Source: Planctomycetota bacterium
Lineage (GTDB): Bacteria > Planctomycetota > Planctomycetia > Pirellulales > PNKZ01
Reading direction: 5' to 3'
NCBI GenBank assembly: GCA_018242585.1
Contig: JAFEBQ010000025.1
Coordinates: 1 to 64,000 of the forward strand
Length of the DNA stretch: 64,000 nucleotides
Part shown: in pieces, positions 42,454 through 51,604 of the stretch
Position numbering within the stretch: position 1 is the first letter of the stretch
Layout: the number at the start of each line of letters is the position of its first letter
The notes under the pieces: model-generated
The model's input: only the letters and a program-made list of their open reading frames with translations
Told to the model about the DNA's origin: nothing
Database searches by the model: none
Translations under genes and position numbers: made by a program

Positions 42454-42570
42454 AATCGGTCGCCGGCGTCACTCGCCATCGGGCCCGGGGGCCTGAGACG
42501 AGCCGTCGCACACTGACCCGGCCGAGCACGCTCGGCCAGCGGGTCTGCGCAACCTGCGCCGGAACACAGG

Positions 42571-42598
42571 ATTATAAGTTTACCCTGGTCCCTTGCAA
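42571..42598 (-). promoter_or_regulatory. Likely promoter for the tRNA-Gly unit
   Basis: On the minus strand TTGCAA (42598-42593), 16-base spacer, TATAAT (42576-42571). The -10 is perfect consensus. It lies 118 bases before the tRNA, so a roughly 110-base leader would be removed by RNase P. It may also serve tig by read-through. Confidence 0.55.
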
Positions 42599-42826
42599 GG
42601 GTCTGGTAAACCGCCGCCGCCGCCCCCGACGGGGCAAAATGCTGGCGTTTCCTGGGCGTGGCACGTGGTCGATCCGGGGCGAAAAGGGGCCTGGAAACGT
42701 GCCGCCAGAATACTGCTATCGGCCGGAGGGCGGGGAAAACTGAGGCCAGACTTCCAGCCGCCGCCGGGTTTGATGTCCGGCCGGCCTGGCAATCGTCGAG
42801 CGGTTCCGCGGTTCGGCGGGGGGCGA

Positions 42827-44386
42827 TTACTCGATCGCCGTCACCAGCGTTTCGCTTTCCAGATCGGTGAACATCGCGTCGGCCGCCACGCATTGCGGGC
42901 CGTCGGTCACGAAGGTCAGGTTCTGGCCGGCCGCCTTGGCCGCTTCGAGCGTCTTGATCGCGCGCCGCATCAGGGCCGGCAGCGCCTCTTTCGACTCGGC
43001 AATCACCACGCCGGTGCTGATGGTGAACTGCACGTCGGTGTCGCCGACACGCAGCTTGCACAGCGAGATCGCCCGCCGCAGTCGTTCGGCCGTCTCGGTC
43101 GTCGAGCGGAGATCAGAATCAGTCACCAGCATGGCGAACCGGTCGGCGTCGTAGCGCGCCGACAGATCGTGATGGTCCGACGGACGCATGGCGGCGTTCA
43201 GGAACTGCGACGTGGCTCGCAGCACCATGTCGCCGAGCTTGTGGCCGTACTTGTCGTTGATGTCACTCAGATTGTCGACGTCGGCCAACAGCACGCAGGC
43301 ACGCTGGCCGGCGGACTGGGCGCCGGCCAACCGCTTGGCAGCCTCTTCGTCAAAGACTTCCCGCGTGCTCAAGCCGGTCAACGCGTCGATCGGCGAAACA
43401 CCGTGCTCGGCCTTGGCAAGCGGCTTCGTCTCGGGCTTGGCTTGTGGTGCGTGGTGATCGTTGCCAAAGCGGACTCGCTCGCAGCGGACCCCGTCGTTCA
43501 GGTGGATGCAATTGCGGCCGGCTTGCTTCGAGGCGTACAGCGCTTCGTCGGCGCGCTTGATGATCTCGGCCGGCGTCAAACCTTCTTGAATCTCGGCCAG
43601 GCCGCAACTGATCGTGACTCGCAAGGTTTGGCCATCGAAATCGAAAGCATTGGCTTCGATTGACGCGCGGGCCTTCTCGGACACGCGGCGGGCTTCGTTC
43701 ATCAGCGTGCTGGGCATGACGATGGCGAACTCCTCGCCACCATAGCGGGCCACCAGGTCGACGCCGCGGGCGCTGTCGAACAGCGTCGACGCCACTTGCT
43801 TCAGGGTGGCGTCCCCCGCCAGGTGACCGTAGGTATCGTTGAACTTCTTGAAGTGATCGACGTCCATCAGCAGCAAGCAGGCCGGAATCCGCGCCTCGGC
43901 GTACTGCTGGAAGCGGTGGGCCAATTCCAGGTCGAACGCCCGGCGATTGGCAATCCCGGTCAGCGCGTCGGTTCGCGCTTCAACCATCTTGGTTTCAAGC
44001 TGCTGGGCCTGATCTTGCAGCTTCTGCTCGGCCTGACGGAGTTGGCCCTGTAAATGTTCGTTCGAGGCGGCAATCTTGGCCACGGCCGACAACACCATTG
44101 ATTCAACCTCGGTGTCGCCGCGATCGCGAGCATCGTTCAATTCCTTGCTGATCCCTTCCATCCGCGACGCGTGTTGACCGACGTTCTGGCCGATGCTGTT
44201 GGCCAACGAGTGCAACCGCTGCAGCATCTCCTGGGCCTGCTTGGCCGAGTCATCCGACGCACCGGCCTCATCCGCCTTGTGTTGGCGTCCGCCGCGCAAC
44301 AGCCAGCCAAAGAAGCCGCCCAGGGCCAACTGAATGGCCGAGGCAGCCAAAAACAATTCCAAACCAATGGCAATGTCGGTGAACAC
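42827..44386 (-). CDS. Dual-GGDEF diguanylate cyclase, second domain degenerate
   Basis: 519 aa from GTG 44386, preferred because AGGGG lies 8 bases upstream; ATG 44443 adds 19 residues. A hydrophobic N-terminal segment (IGLELFLAASAIQLALGGFFGWLL) anchors it. A coiled coil leads to the first GGDEF domain with DVDHFKKFNDTYGH and active GGEEF, plus an RGVD allosteric site five residues before it. A second domain (LLADVDNLSDINDKYGHKLG) ends with YDADRF instead of GGDEF and lacks RxxD, so it should not synthesise c-di-GMP and may bind GTP or dimerise. The product c-di-GMP controls surface attachment. Neighbours are unrelated. Confidence 0.9.
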   Translation of the reverse strand: MFTDIAIGLELFLAASAIQLALGGFFGWLLRGGRQHKADEAGASDDSAKQAQEMLQRLHSLANSIGQNVGQHASRMEGISKELNDARDRGDTEVESMVLSAVAKIAASNEHLQGQLRQAEQKLQDQAQQLETKMVEARTDALTGIANRRAFDLELAHRFQQYAEARIPACLLLMDVDHFKKFNDTYGHLAGDATLKQVASTLFDSARGVDLVARYGGEEFAIVMPSTLMNEARRVSEKARASIEANAFDFDGQTLRVTISCGLAEIQEGLTPAEIIKRADEALYASKQAGRNCIHLNDGVRCERVRFGNDHHAPQAKPETKPLAKAEHGVSPIDALTGLSTREVFDEEAAKRLAGAQSAGQRACVLLADVDNLSDINDKYGHKLGDMVLRATSQFLNAAMRPSDHHDLSARYDADRFAMLVTDSDLRSTTETAERLRRAISLCKLRVGDTDVQFTISTGVVIAESKEALPALMRRAIKTLEAAKAAGQNLTFVTDGPQCVAADAMFTDLESETLVTAIE

Positions 44387-44682
44387 GGCTAACACCCCTG
44401 GTAATAGGACGCTCCGGGCGATTGGTCGCGCGCCGCGGAACATCCTGCTGGCAATACTACGCTCATCTTAGAGTCGCACTGATTCGCTCACCAAAATTAC
44501 GCCACGGTTTTGTCGACGCGACGCCGGAACGCATTTGTTCTCACACTTCTCCAAATGTTACAATCGAACCTATCGGCGCCACGCGACTGGGCCGGGGCAA
44601 CGGCGACGATCGTAGCGATTGAACCCCGGTTTCTTTCATAAACCGAAACATCAGTCAGATTTGATCTTAGGTAATTCCACCC

Positions 44683-45900
44683 ATGACAGCCCCGTCGGCC
44701 CCCTCCGCCACGCAAACCGCCACCGTCTTTGTGAAGCCACGCCAGGCCCGCCCCTTCTTTGGCCGGCATCCCTGGGTGCTGGCCTCGTCGGTCGATCGGG
44801 TGGAAGGCCCGGCCGCCGACGGCGACGTGGTGCGATTGGTCAGCGACCGGGGCCAATTCATCGCCCACGGCATCTACAACAGCCACAGCCGCATCCGCGT
44901 TCGGCTTTACGACTGGAACGAGTCGGCCATGCTGGACGACGCCTGGCTGGCCGAGCGATTGCGCGGAGCACTGGCGCTGCGGCACAACCTGGGCCTCGCC
45001 GATCCGGCCGGCGCGACGCGGCTGGTGTCGAGCGAGGCTGACGGGCTGAGCGGGCTGATCGTCGAGCGCTTTGCCGGGCACCTGGTCGTGCAGATCACGT
45101 CGTTGGGCATGTGTCAGCGCTTGTCGAAAATCGTAGCACTGCTCGGCGAATTGCTACAGCCGGCGAGTATCACCGTCAAAACCGATCGCGAGATGAACAA
45201 GGCCGAAGGGATCGTCCTCGAAGATGGCCCCATCGCCGGCACGCGCGCCGAGGGTCCGGTCTTCATCACCGAGCACGGCGTCCGCTACGGCGTCGACCTC
45301 GACGCGGGTCAAAAGACCGGCTTCTATCTGGACCAGCGCGACAATCGACTGGCGGCGGCGCGACTGGCCCGCGGGCGGCGCGTGCTCGATGTCTGTTGCT
45401 ACACGGGCGGGTTCAGTCTGGCGGCCCTCGTCGCCGGCGGCGCGCGCGAAGCCCTGGGCATCGATTCCTCGGCCCGAGCCATCGCCACGGCCCAGGCCAA
45501 CGCGCAATTGAACGAAGTGACCAACGCTCACTTCGAAACCGGCGACAGTTTCACCCGGCTCGAGGCGCTGGCCGCGGCCGAGTCGCGGTTCGGCATGGTC
45601 GTCTTGGACCCCCCCAAGTTTGCCCGCGGGCCGAAGGACGTCCCCCAGGCGTTGCGCGCTTATCATCATTTGAACCGGCTGGCGGTCGCCATCTTGGAGC
45701 CGAACGGCTGGCTAGTGACGTGCAGTTGCTCGGGCAGTGTGACACGCGAGGACTTGATGATGAACCTGGCCGACGTGGCCCGGCAGACGGGGCGCGAGAT
45801 TCAGGTTGCCGAGTCGCGCGGGGCGGCGCCGGACCACCCGGTGAACGTGGCTTGCCTGGAAAGCGAGTATTTGAAGTGCCTGGTCTGCCGCGTGGCATGA
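44683..45900 (+). CDS. rlmI: Class I SAM-dependent 23S rRNA methyltransferase, RlmI-like
   Basis: 405 aa, typical for RlmI/RlmK-C proteins. PUA domain first (RPFFGRHPWVLASSVDRVEGPAADGDVVRLVSD), an intermediate domain, then the catalytic Rossmann fold: motif I VLDVCCYTGGFSLAAL, motif II GIDSSARAI, motif IV LDPPKFARG. E. coli RlmI makes m5C1962 in 23S rRNA; cytosine or guanine specificity is not fixed by these motifs, so the symbol is tentative. ATG 44683. Upstream 296 bp contain no gene. Followed by a co-directional lactonase 85 bp away. Confidence 0.85.
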   Translation: MTAPSAPSATQTATVFVKPRQARPFFGRHPWVLASSVDRVEGPAADGDVVRLVSDRGQFIAHGIYNSHSRIRVRLYDWNESAMLDDAWLAERLRGALALRHNLGLADPAGATRLVSSEADGLSGLIVERFAGHLVVQITSLGMCQRLSKIVALLGELLQPASITVKTDREMNKAEGIVLEDGPIAGTRAEGPVFITEHGVRYGVDLDAGQKTGFYLDQRDNRLAAARLARGRRVLDVCCYTGGFSLAALVAGGAREALGIDSSARAIATAQANAQLNEVTNAHFETGDSFTRLEALAAAESRFGMVVLDPPKFARGPKDVPQALRAYHHLNRLAVAILEPNGWLVTCSCSGSVTREDLMMNLADVARQTGREIQVAESRGAAPDHPVNVACLESEYLKCLVCRVA

Positions 45901-45985
45901 GCCCCGTGGGGCAGGTAAGATGTGCGACATGAACGGCCCGCCGGGTCGTTCCCCCCCTCCCCGTCGCACACAAGGTGCCCTCGCC

Positions 45986-47137
45986 ATGCGTTCGCACGTC
46001 GCTCGTTCGCTGCTGTTGATTGGTGCGTTCTGCTCACTCGCATTTCTGATGGGAGGCGAAGTGAACGCTGAAACCTTCCGCGTCTATTTCGGTACCTACA
46101 CACGCGCCGGTGCGAGCCAAGGCATTTACACCGCGACCTTCGACAGCCAGACCGGCGCCATCAGCGCGCCCGAGTTGGCCGCCGAAACCAAGAACCCTTC
46201 GTTCCTGGCCATTCACCCCAGCCGGCGCTGGCTCTATTCGGTCGGCGAGTTGGACAAGGCCGGCGCGGTCAATGCGTTTGCCATCGACTCGGCCAGCGGC
46301 AAGCTGACCCTGCTGAACCAGCAATCGTCCTACGGCGCGGGGCCGTGCCACGTGTCGGTCGATCCGTCGGGGCGCGCGGCGCTGGTGGCGAACTACGGCG
46401 GCGGTAGCTGCGGCGCTTTGGCGATCGAGTCGAACGGCAAGCTCGGGCCGATCACAGCGCCCATGCAGCACACCGGTTCAAGCGTGAACAAAGGCCGGCA
46501 AGAAAAGCCCCACGCCCATTCGATCAATGTCGACGCGGCGGGCAAGTTCGCCTTTTGCGCCGACCTGGGACTCGACAAGGTGATGATCTATCGGCTCGAT
46601 GCGGCCGGCGGCAAGCTCGCGCCGAACGATCCCCCGTCGGCCAGCGTGGCCCCCGGCGCCGGTCCCCGGCACTTTGCGTTTCATCCCACCGGGCGCTGGG
46701 CCTATGTGATCAATGAAATGGGGATGACGATCACGGCCTTTGATTACGACGCCGCAGCCGGCCGGTTGACCGAGATTCAGACCGTGACGACCTTGCCGGC
46801 CGGGACCGAGATGAGCCCCAAGTACAGCACGGCCGAGGTGGTGGTCCATCCGTCCGGCAAGTTCGCCTATGGTTCCAACCGGGGGCACAACACCATCGCG
46901 TCGTTCGCCATCGACACGTCAACCGGCAAGCTAACGCCGACCGGTCACCAGGGGGCGGGCGTGAAGACCCCGCGAAACTTCAACGTCGACCCGACGGGGA
47001 ACTTCGTGCTGGTCGGCAACCAGGACGGCGATTCGGTGGTGGTGTTCCGCGTGAACCCCGCGGACGGCACGCTGCAGCCGACCGAGCACAGCGCCAAAGT
47101 CGGCGCGCCGGTGTGCATCAAGTTCATGCCGCTGTAA
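45986..47137 (+). CDS. Exported lactonase, 6-phosphogluconolactonase-like beta-propeller
   Basis: 383 aa from ATG 45986 (AAGGTG upstream). Signal peptide MRSHVARSLLLIGAFCSLAF then LMGGEVNAE, so the protein is periplasmic, unlike cytoplasmic Pgl. The rest is a seven-bladed lactonase propeller (PF10282): FGTYTRAGASQGIYTATFDS, NPSFLAIHPSRRWLYSVGEL, GPCHVSVDPSGRAALVANYGGGS, PHAHSINVDAAGKFAFCADLGLDKVMIY, GPRHFAFHP and VLVGNQDGDSVVVF. Conserved His and Arg residues at the blade centres are present. Likely hydrolyses a sugar lactone outside the cytoplasm; the second predicted lactonase of the window (the other is SMP-30-like). Confidence 0.88.
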   Translation: MRSHVARSLLLIGAFCSLAFLMGGEVNAETFRVYFGTYTRAGASQGIYTATFDSQTGAISAPELAAETKNPSFLAIHPSRRWLYSVGELDKAGAVNAFAIDSASGKLTLLNQQSSYGAGPCHVSVDPSGRAALVANYGGGSCGALAIESNGKLGPITAPMQHTGSSVNKGRQEKPHAHSINVDAAGKFAFCADLGLDKVMIYRLDAAGGKLAPNDPPSASVAPGAGPRHFAFHPTGRWAYVINEMGMTITAFDYDAAAGRLTEIQTVTTLPAGTEMSPKYSTAEVVVHPSGKFAYGSNRGHNTIASFAIDTSTGKLTPTGHQGAGVKTPRNFNVDPTGNFVLVGNQDGDSVVVFRVNPADGTLQPTEHSAKVGAPVCIKFMPL

Positions 47138-47147
47138 GCGTCACACA

Positions 47148-47178
47148 TTTAGCCCCCGGTCAATGACCGGGGGCTAAA
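47148..47178. terminator. Bidirectional hairpin between convergent genes
   Basis: TTTAGCCCCCGGTCA and TGACCGGGGGCTAAA form a perfect 15-bp palindrome around one base. It begins 10 bases after the lactonase stop and lies 14 bases from the glycosyltransferase stop on the other strand. Flanking TTT/AAA gives both strands a T-tail. Confidence 0.7.
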
Positions 47179-47191
47179 GAAGATCGCTCTG

Positions 47192-47911
47192 TTACTCGCC
47201 CAGCGCCAAATCGCGTAGACGGGCCAATACGCCCGTGTGCTTGGGGCGCGGCACGGTCGACTTGGGCGTCGCCGCGGCCGGCTTGGCAGTGCGGCTGGCG
47301 TTGCTGGGGAGCTTGCCGGCAATCTGGTCGGCCAGTTCATCAATGCGGACCATCGGCCGCCGATCGCGGATGTCGACTTCGTACAGCTTGTGACCGTGGC
47401 GGACCAGGAACGACAGCAAGTCTTCCGAGCCGATTCCCCATTGCCAACCCGAGACCAGCGGACGGCGGACGATCATCAACCCGGCGCGCTCGACGCTGGG
47501 CGAAGCGCCCGGCAGGCGCGGAATCCAACCGGCGATGGCTCGCGAGCCCAGCCGGCCGGTCACCACGTCGTGCGTGGCGGCGGCCTGGTACAGCTTGCCA
47601 ATGTCCAGCAGATTGGCCGCCAGTGGATCGGTGCAGATCATCACCAGCTCGCCCGTCGTGCGTTCCAAACCGGCGCGGATGGCCGAGGCCAACCCTTGCT
47701 GCGTCGGCAAGTGGGCGACCGACACTTGCGGGTACTGGCCGGTGATTTCGTGAATCAGTTCGCCGGTCGCGTCGACCGAACCGTCGTCAACGACGACCAG
47801 GTCGAATTGCGGCGAGACTTCGGGCAACACTTCCAACAATTCGCCGATCATCGACCCGACGATCGACTGCGCATTGCAGACCGGAACGATAACGCTCAGC
47901 GTGGCTCGCAT
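47192..47911 (-). CDS. Glycosyltransferase family 2 protein
   Basis: 239 aa from ATG 47911 with AAGGAG upstream. GT-A fold: TLSVIVPVCNAQSIVGSMI, then DLVVVDDGSVDATGELI (nucleotide-binding DDGS), QQGLASAIRAGLERTTGELVMICTDP where a DxD-like TDP closes the donor site, and a catalytic-loop region with ISHR-like DIRDRRPMVR. No membrane helix, so a soluble or peripheral enzyme. Transfers a sugar from a nucleotide donor, acceptor unknown; the C-terminal 40 residues are basic and low-complexity. The frame extends to 47998 without support. It stands alone. Confidence 0.82.
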   Translation of the reverse strand: MRATLSVIVPVCNAQSIVGSMIGELLEVLPEVSPQFDLVVVDDGSVDATGELIHEITGQYPQVSVAHLPTQQGLASAIRAGLERTTGELVMICTDPLAANLLDIGKLYQAAATHDVVTGRLGSRAIAGWIPRLPGASPSVERAGLMIVRRPLVSGWQWGIGSEDLLSFLVRHGHKLYEVDIRDRRPMVRIDELADQIAGKLPSNASRTAKPAAATPKSTVPRPKHTGVLARLRDLALGE

Positions 47912-48293
47912 GGCCGACGCTCCTTGCCGTGGAGAGGGAGATGTGAGAGGCGTGCGGCGGTCACCGCGCCGGGGAGAGCGGCGACCACCGAGGGACATTG
48001 CTCGTTCATCGACCGGCTGCGCACGCGAAAAATAAAGACAGGAAAAGATTATGCTTCTTGCCGTCGGTGCCGCCTTGGCCGCGGCTGCGGAGCGGGGGGC
48101 TTAATCGGCGTGTGGCAGGCGATCGGCCCGGGCCGGGCGCGTTGCGCCCGGCAAAACCCGGTTAAAACGTGCGCCGAACCGATCCGTTGCGCGATCGCGG
48201 CAGTGCGGGGGTGGCTCGCCCCGGGGCAGTCGGGCCGGTATCCTTAAATGACGAATAACCGACCGGTAACGACCCTGCGGCCGACGACCGCCG
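47912..48293. other. Gap upstream of hisI with a hairpin and a 17-codon frame
   Basis: GCCGGGCGC-GTT-GCGCCCGGC (48132-48152) is a 9-bp stem with no T-run. A 17-codon frame at 48051-48104 (MLLAVGAALAAAAERGA) has AGGA upstream but is too short to believe. Nothing else was seen. Confidence 0.45.
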
Positions 48294-48704
48294 ATGAACG
48301 CCAGCAACACGATGAACGCCAGCGAAGCACCGATCCCCGATTTTGCCAAAGCAGGTGGCCTGTTGCCGGCCATTGCCCAGGACGCCACGTCGGGCGAAGT
48401 GCTGATGATGGCTTGGATGAACGCCGAAAGTTTCGCCGAGACCCTGGCCACCGGTCGGGCGGTTTATTACAGTCGCAGTCGCGGTCGACTGTGGCGCAAA
48501 GGGGAAGAAAGCGGCCACCAGCAAACCGTCCGCGAGATTCTGGTCGACTGCGACGCCGACACCATTTTGATCAAGGTTGACCAGACCGGCGCGGCCTGCC
48601 ACACCGGCTTTCGTAGTTGCTTCTATCGCCGCGTCGGACCCAACGGGGTCGAGGAAGTCGGCACGCGGCTGGTCGATCCCAAGCAGGTTTACCGCCAGGG
48701 CTGA
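48294..48704 (+). CDS. hisI: Phosphoribosyl-AMP cyclohydrolase
   Basis: 136 aa from ATG 48294; ATG 48312 is a second candidate and neither has a clear ribosome site. Histidine biosynthesis step 3, opening the adenine ring of PR-AMP. Motifs [55 protein letters not shown] and [12 protein letters not shown] contain the metal Asp and zinc Cys residues. No HisE domain is fused, unlike in many bacteria. A histidine-only operon is not present: the next genes are ridA and dapL. Confidence 0.93.
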   Translation: MNASNTMNASEAPIPDFAKAGGLLPAIAQDATSGEVLMMAWMNAESFAETLATGRAVYYSRSRGRLWRKGEESGHQQTVREILVDCDADTILIKVDQTGAACHTGFRSCFYRRVGPNGVEEVGTRLVDPKQVYRQG

Positions 48705-48836
48705 CGACTGATAGAGCTGACGGCGGGCGAACTTGATGGCGGCCGAACCTGACGGCCGGTAGATCGCGAACCCGCCATTCGCTCGTCCCTCCTGATTGAA
48801 TCGTTTCACCCTCTCAAGCTACGCATCAAAAACACC

Positions 48837-49307
48837 ATGAGCGCTGAACAACAACTCAAAGATCACAACCTCGTCCTCCCCCCCGCGCCCAAGCCGGCCG
48901 GCGTCTACAAGCCGGTCGTGTACATCGGCAATCTGGCCTATGTGTCGGGGCACGGCCCCTTGAAGAACGATGGTTCGATGCACACCGGCCGCGTCGGCGG
49001 CGACTTAACCCAGCAGCAAGGCTACGATGCCGCGCGGCAGACGGGCCTGGCCATCCTGGCCACGCTGCGAGCCAGCCTGGGGAGCCTGGACCGCGTGAAG
49101 CGCGTGATCAAGGTGCTGGGCATGGTGCAGTGCACCCCCGAGTTCGCCGCCCAGCCGGCCGTGATCAACGGCTGCAGCGAGCTGTTCGCCCAGGTATTCG
49201 GCAGCGACAACGGCGTGGGTGCCCGCAGCGCGGTCGGCATGAACGCCCTGCCCTCGAACATCGCGGTCGAAATCGAAGTGATCTTTGAAGTCGATCCGCC
49301 CAAGTAA
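48837..49307 (+). CDS. RidA/YjgF family deaminase-like protein
   Basis: 156 aa. Matches the YjgF/YER057c/UK114 family of trimeric proteins: VVYIGNLAYVSGHGPL, QQGYDAARQTGLAILATLRASLGSLDRVKRVIKVLGMVQC and the C-terminal ARSAVGMNALPSNIAVEIEVIFEV with the active-site Arg. RidA proteins hydrolyse reactive imines/enamines released by PLP enzymes; a PLP enzyme (DapL) follows 94 bp downstream, consistent with that role. It is somewhat longer than E. coli RidA (128) and belongs to the subgroup with a longer N-terminus. ATG 48837. Confidence 0.9.
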   Translation: MSAEQQLKDHNLVLPPAPKPAGVYKPVVYIGNLAYVSGHGPLKNDGSMHTGRVGGDLTQQQGYDAARQTGLAILATLRASLGSLDRVKRVIKVLGMVQCTPEFAAQPAVINGCSELFAQVFGSDNGVGARSAVGMNALPSNIAVEIEVIFEVDPPK

Positions 49308-49401
49308 GTCGGTGACAGCAAAAACGTAAGCGTCGTGCAGGCGACGCGCAAGTGTCCTATTTCCCAACTGAGTTGAGTTTCACGAGTACGAGCGACGATT
49401 C

Positions 49402-50637
49402 ATGAGCGACCCTTATTTTCAGCCCAAGTTCGCGGAGCGCATTGGCGGCATCAACTACGGCAAGGGAACCGAGATCTACAAGTTCGAGAAGATCAAGCGC
49501 GCCAAGCGCAAGGCGCTGGCCGAGCATCCCGACCGCTCACTGATCGACTTTGGCATTGGCGAAAACGACGAGCTGGCCCCCGAGAGCGTCCGTCGCGTGA
49601 TGAACGCCGAGGTCAACCAGCCGGCCAACCGCGGCTATGCCGACAATGGCATCGCCGCCTACAAGGAAGCGGCCGCCCGGTTCATGCAACGGCAACTGGG
49701 CGTCACGCTCGACCCGGCGACCGAAGTCAATCACTGCATTGGCTCGAAGACCGCGCTGGCCATGTTGCCCTCGTGCTTCATCAACCCGGGCGACGTCACG
49801 TTGATGACGGTGCCGGGCTACCCCGTGGCCGGCACACACACGCGCTATTGCGGCGGGACGGTTCATCGGTTGCCGCTACTGGCTGAGCACGATTTCTTTC
49901 CCGACTTGAAGTCGATTCCGGCCGACGTGCTGGCCAAGACCAAGTTGCTGGTCCTGAACTATCCGAACAGCCCGACCGGCAAGCTGGCCACGCGCGAGTT
50001 CTACGAGCGGGTCGTGGAGTTCGCCCAGGAGCACAAGATTGTCGTCGTGCAAGACGCGGCCCACATGATGCTCAGCTACGACGCCAAGCCGCTCAGCTTC
50101 TTGTCGGTGCCGGGGGGCAAGGACGTCGGCGTCGAGATCCACTCGATGAGCAAGGGCTGGCATATGATCGGCTGGCGGCTGGGCTTTGTCTGTGGCCATC
50201 CGAAAATCGTCCAGGCCTTTGCCGACGTCAAGGACAACAACGACAGCGGCCAGTTCATGGCCATTCAAAAGGCCGGCGCGGCCGCGCTGGACGACGACGC
50301 CATCACCACCCAGGTTCGCGCCAAGTATCGCCGCCGGCTCACGAAGCTGGTCGAGGTGTTGAAGCGGTGCGGGTTCGATTGTCGGATGCCCGGCGGGACG
50401 TACTTCCTGTACACCCCGTCGCCGAAGGGTCTGCAAGACGGCACGCGGTTCGAGAACGCCGAAGCGGCCAGCCAGTATCTGATTAACGATCACTCGATTG
50501 TCACGGTGCCGTGGGACGACGCCGGGGCGTTCTTGCGATTCTCGGTCACGTACGAAGCGGCCGACGAAGCGGCGGAAGACGCGCTGATGCGCGCCACCGA
50601 GCAACGACTGAACAAAATCGGCCCGGTGTTTAAGTAG
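49402..50637 (+). CDS. dapL: LL-diaminopimelate aminotransferase
   Basis: 411 aa. Converts tetrahydrodipicolinate directly to LL-diaminopimelate, a lysine/peptidoglycan precursor step used in the DapL pathway. Class I/II aminotransferase fold: RIGGINYGKGTEIYKFEKIK, FGIGENDELAPESV, GSKTALAMLPSCFINPGD, TVPGYPVAGTHTRYCGGT, NYPNSPTGKLAT, the PLP Lys in HSMSKGWHMIGWR (near residue 252), and a final substrate Arg in AFLRFSVTYEA. These features fit DapL more than AspC. Use of this pathway fits planctomycetes. RidA upstream may detoxify its side-products. Confidence 0.9.
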   Translation: MSDPYFQPKFAERIGGINYGKGTEIYKFEKIKRAKRKALAEHPDRSLIDFGIGENDELAPESVRRVMNAEVNQPANRGYADNGIAAYKEAAARFMQRQLGVTLDPATEVNHCIGSKTALAMLPSCFINPGDVTLMTVPGYPVAGTHTRYCGGTVHRLPLLAEHDFFPDLKSIPADVLAKTKLLVLNYPNSPTGKLATREFYERVVEFAQEHKIVVVQDAAHMMLSYDAKPLSFLSVPGGKDVGVEIHSMSKGWHMIGWRLGFVCGHPKIVQAFADVKDNNDSGQFMAIQKAGAAALDDDAITTQVRAKYRRRLTKLVEVLKRCGFDCRMPGGTYFLYTPSPKGLQDGTRFENAEAASQYLINDHSIVTVPWDDAGAFLRFSVTYEAADEAAEDALMRATEQRLNKIGPVFK

Positions 50638-50653
50638 GCGAATCGCTTGCTGG

Positions 50654-51073
50654 TCAAAGCACCGACAGGTGGATGATATTCGGCGCGTCAGGAAAGGCCC
50701 GGATCAATCGCTCGTCGGCTGTGAGCAAATCGCAGCCTTCTCGGTTTGCCAGCGCCAGATAGAGGCAGTCGTAAATCCCAACCCGGGCATGTAACGCCAA
50801 TTCAAAGCCCTCGATGAGCAATGGCTCCGAAGCAAACAGTCGCGGAGCAGTGGTTAGAATCTCGCCAAAGAAAACACGAGCATCAGCTTCGTTCATCTTG
50901 CGCGTACGTTGCAGCTTTGAAATGGCGTGCGCGATTTCGACCGGGAAGACGTCCGGTGCAATGAAGTCGTGCTGGCCTTGTTGATGCTCCTGACGCAGCC
51001 TGCGAGCAATGTCGAGATGGGGCTCTGTCAGAACCCACTTAAGAGCGACCGAGGCGTCGAGTACGTACTTCAT
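50654..51073 (-). CDS. PIN-domain ribonuclease toxin, VapC-like
   Basis: 139 aa. PIN fold with four acidic residues: Asp 6 in MKYVLDASVALK, Glu in PDVFPVEIAHA, Asp in GIYDCLYLALA and Asp in LLTADERLI. These form the metal site that cleaves RNA. It overlaps the upstream gene by four bases (ATGA), the usual arrangement of a VapBC pair with the antitoxin first. Probable targets are tRNA or rRNA; none can be inferred here. The dapL stop is 17 bp away, convergent. Confidence 0.9.
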   Translation of the reverse strand: MKYVLDASVALKWVLTEPHLDIARRLRQEHQQGQHDFIAPDVFPVEIAHAISKLQRTRKMNEADARVFFGEILTTAPRLFASEPLLIEGFELALHARVGIYDCLYLALANREGCDLLTADERLIRAFPDAPNIIHLSVL

Positions 51074-51246
51074 TCGTCACGAATGGCACGTATGAGTTCA
51101 ACGGAAGCCTCGTAATCGAACTTCACTTGCACGCGAGCAGCTCGCTCGTGAATTCGCTTTGCCACCTCGGGGTCAACCGGGCGCTTTTCGACCATCGCGC
51201 GGACGACTTCTTCGAGGTCGGCCTTGGTGTCGCTGGTGGTACTCAT
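51070..51246 (-). CDS. VapB-type antitoxin
   Basis: 58 aa from ATG 51246; a GTG at 51264 adds six residues. Small, charged protein: DLEEVVRAMVEKRPVDPEVAKRIHERAARVQVKFDYEASVELIRAIRDE. Its C-terminal strand is the kind that binds PIN toxins. The N-terminal half is not clearly ribbon-helix-helix or AbrB-like. Identification rests on size, 4-base overlap with the PIN gene and gene order. It would neutralise the toxin and repress the pair. Confidence 0.75.
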   Translation of the reverse strand: MSTTSDTKADLEEVVRAMVEKRPVDPEVAKRIHERAARVQVKFDYEASVELIRAIRDE

Positions 51247-51402
51247 ACTGCTATTCTCGGCCACGTCCCCGTCGAGTCAACGCTGAAATACGCCAGTTCC
51301 ACCCGGAAAGCGCCTTTCGAGTACCAGAGGTTTCACCTCAGTAAGTCCCATGTGCGGTACAAACCGAGGACTTGCGCCCCAGTCTCTCGGTGCGCGCTGC
51401 AT

Positions 51403-51594
51403 TCAGTGCCTCCCCGTCAGCGTAATCAGCCCGATCACGATCCATTCGAGCGTCTTGGAGCGGTTCGCGTCGACTTCGTCGCTGACCACGGTGCGGTCGC
51501 CTGGTTGCTGTCGGTTGCTCGCCCGGCTCAGAATACTCTCCCCCGCGGCAGCGAGCGAGCCTGTCGAAGTCTCCGATAGCAGCTCAGTTTGCAT
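51403..51594 (-). pseudogene. Possible remnant of an RMD1/DUF155-type membrane protein
   Basis: A 63-codon frame ends with SKTLEWIVIGLITLTG. The LEW-IVI-LI pattern resembles the extreme C-terminal helix of YagE/RMD1 (DUF155) proteins, and the preceding part contains Ser/Ala/Glu-rich coil. No start region or the main domain is recognisable upstream, so if real it is a truncated relic. Evidence is weak. Confidence 0.25.
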
Positions 51595-51604
51595 CGAGGA
51601 CGTT

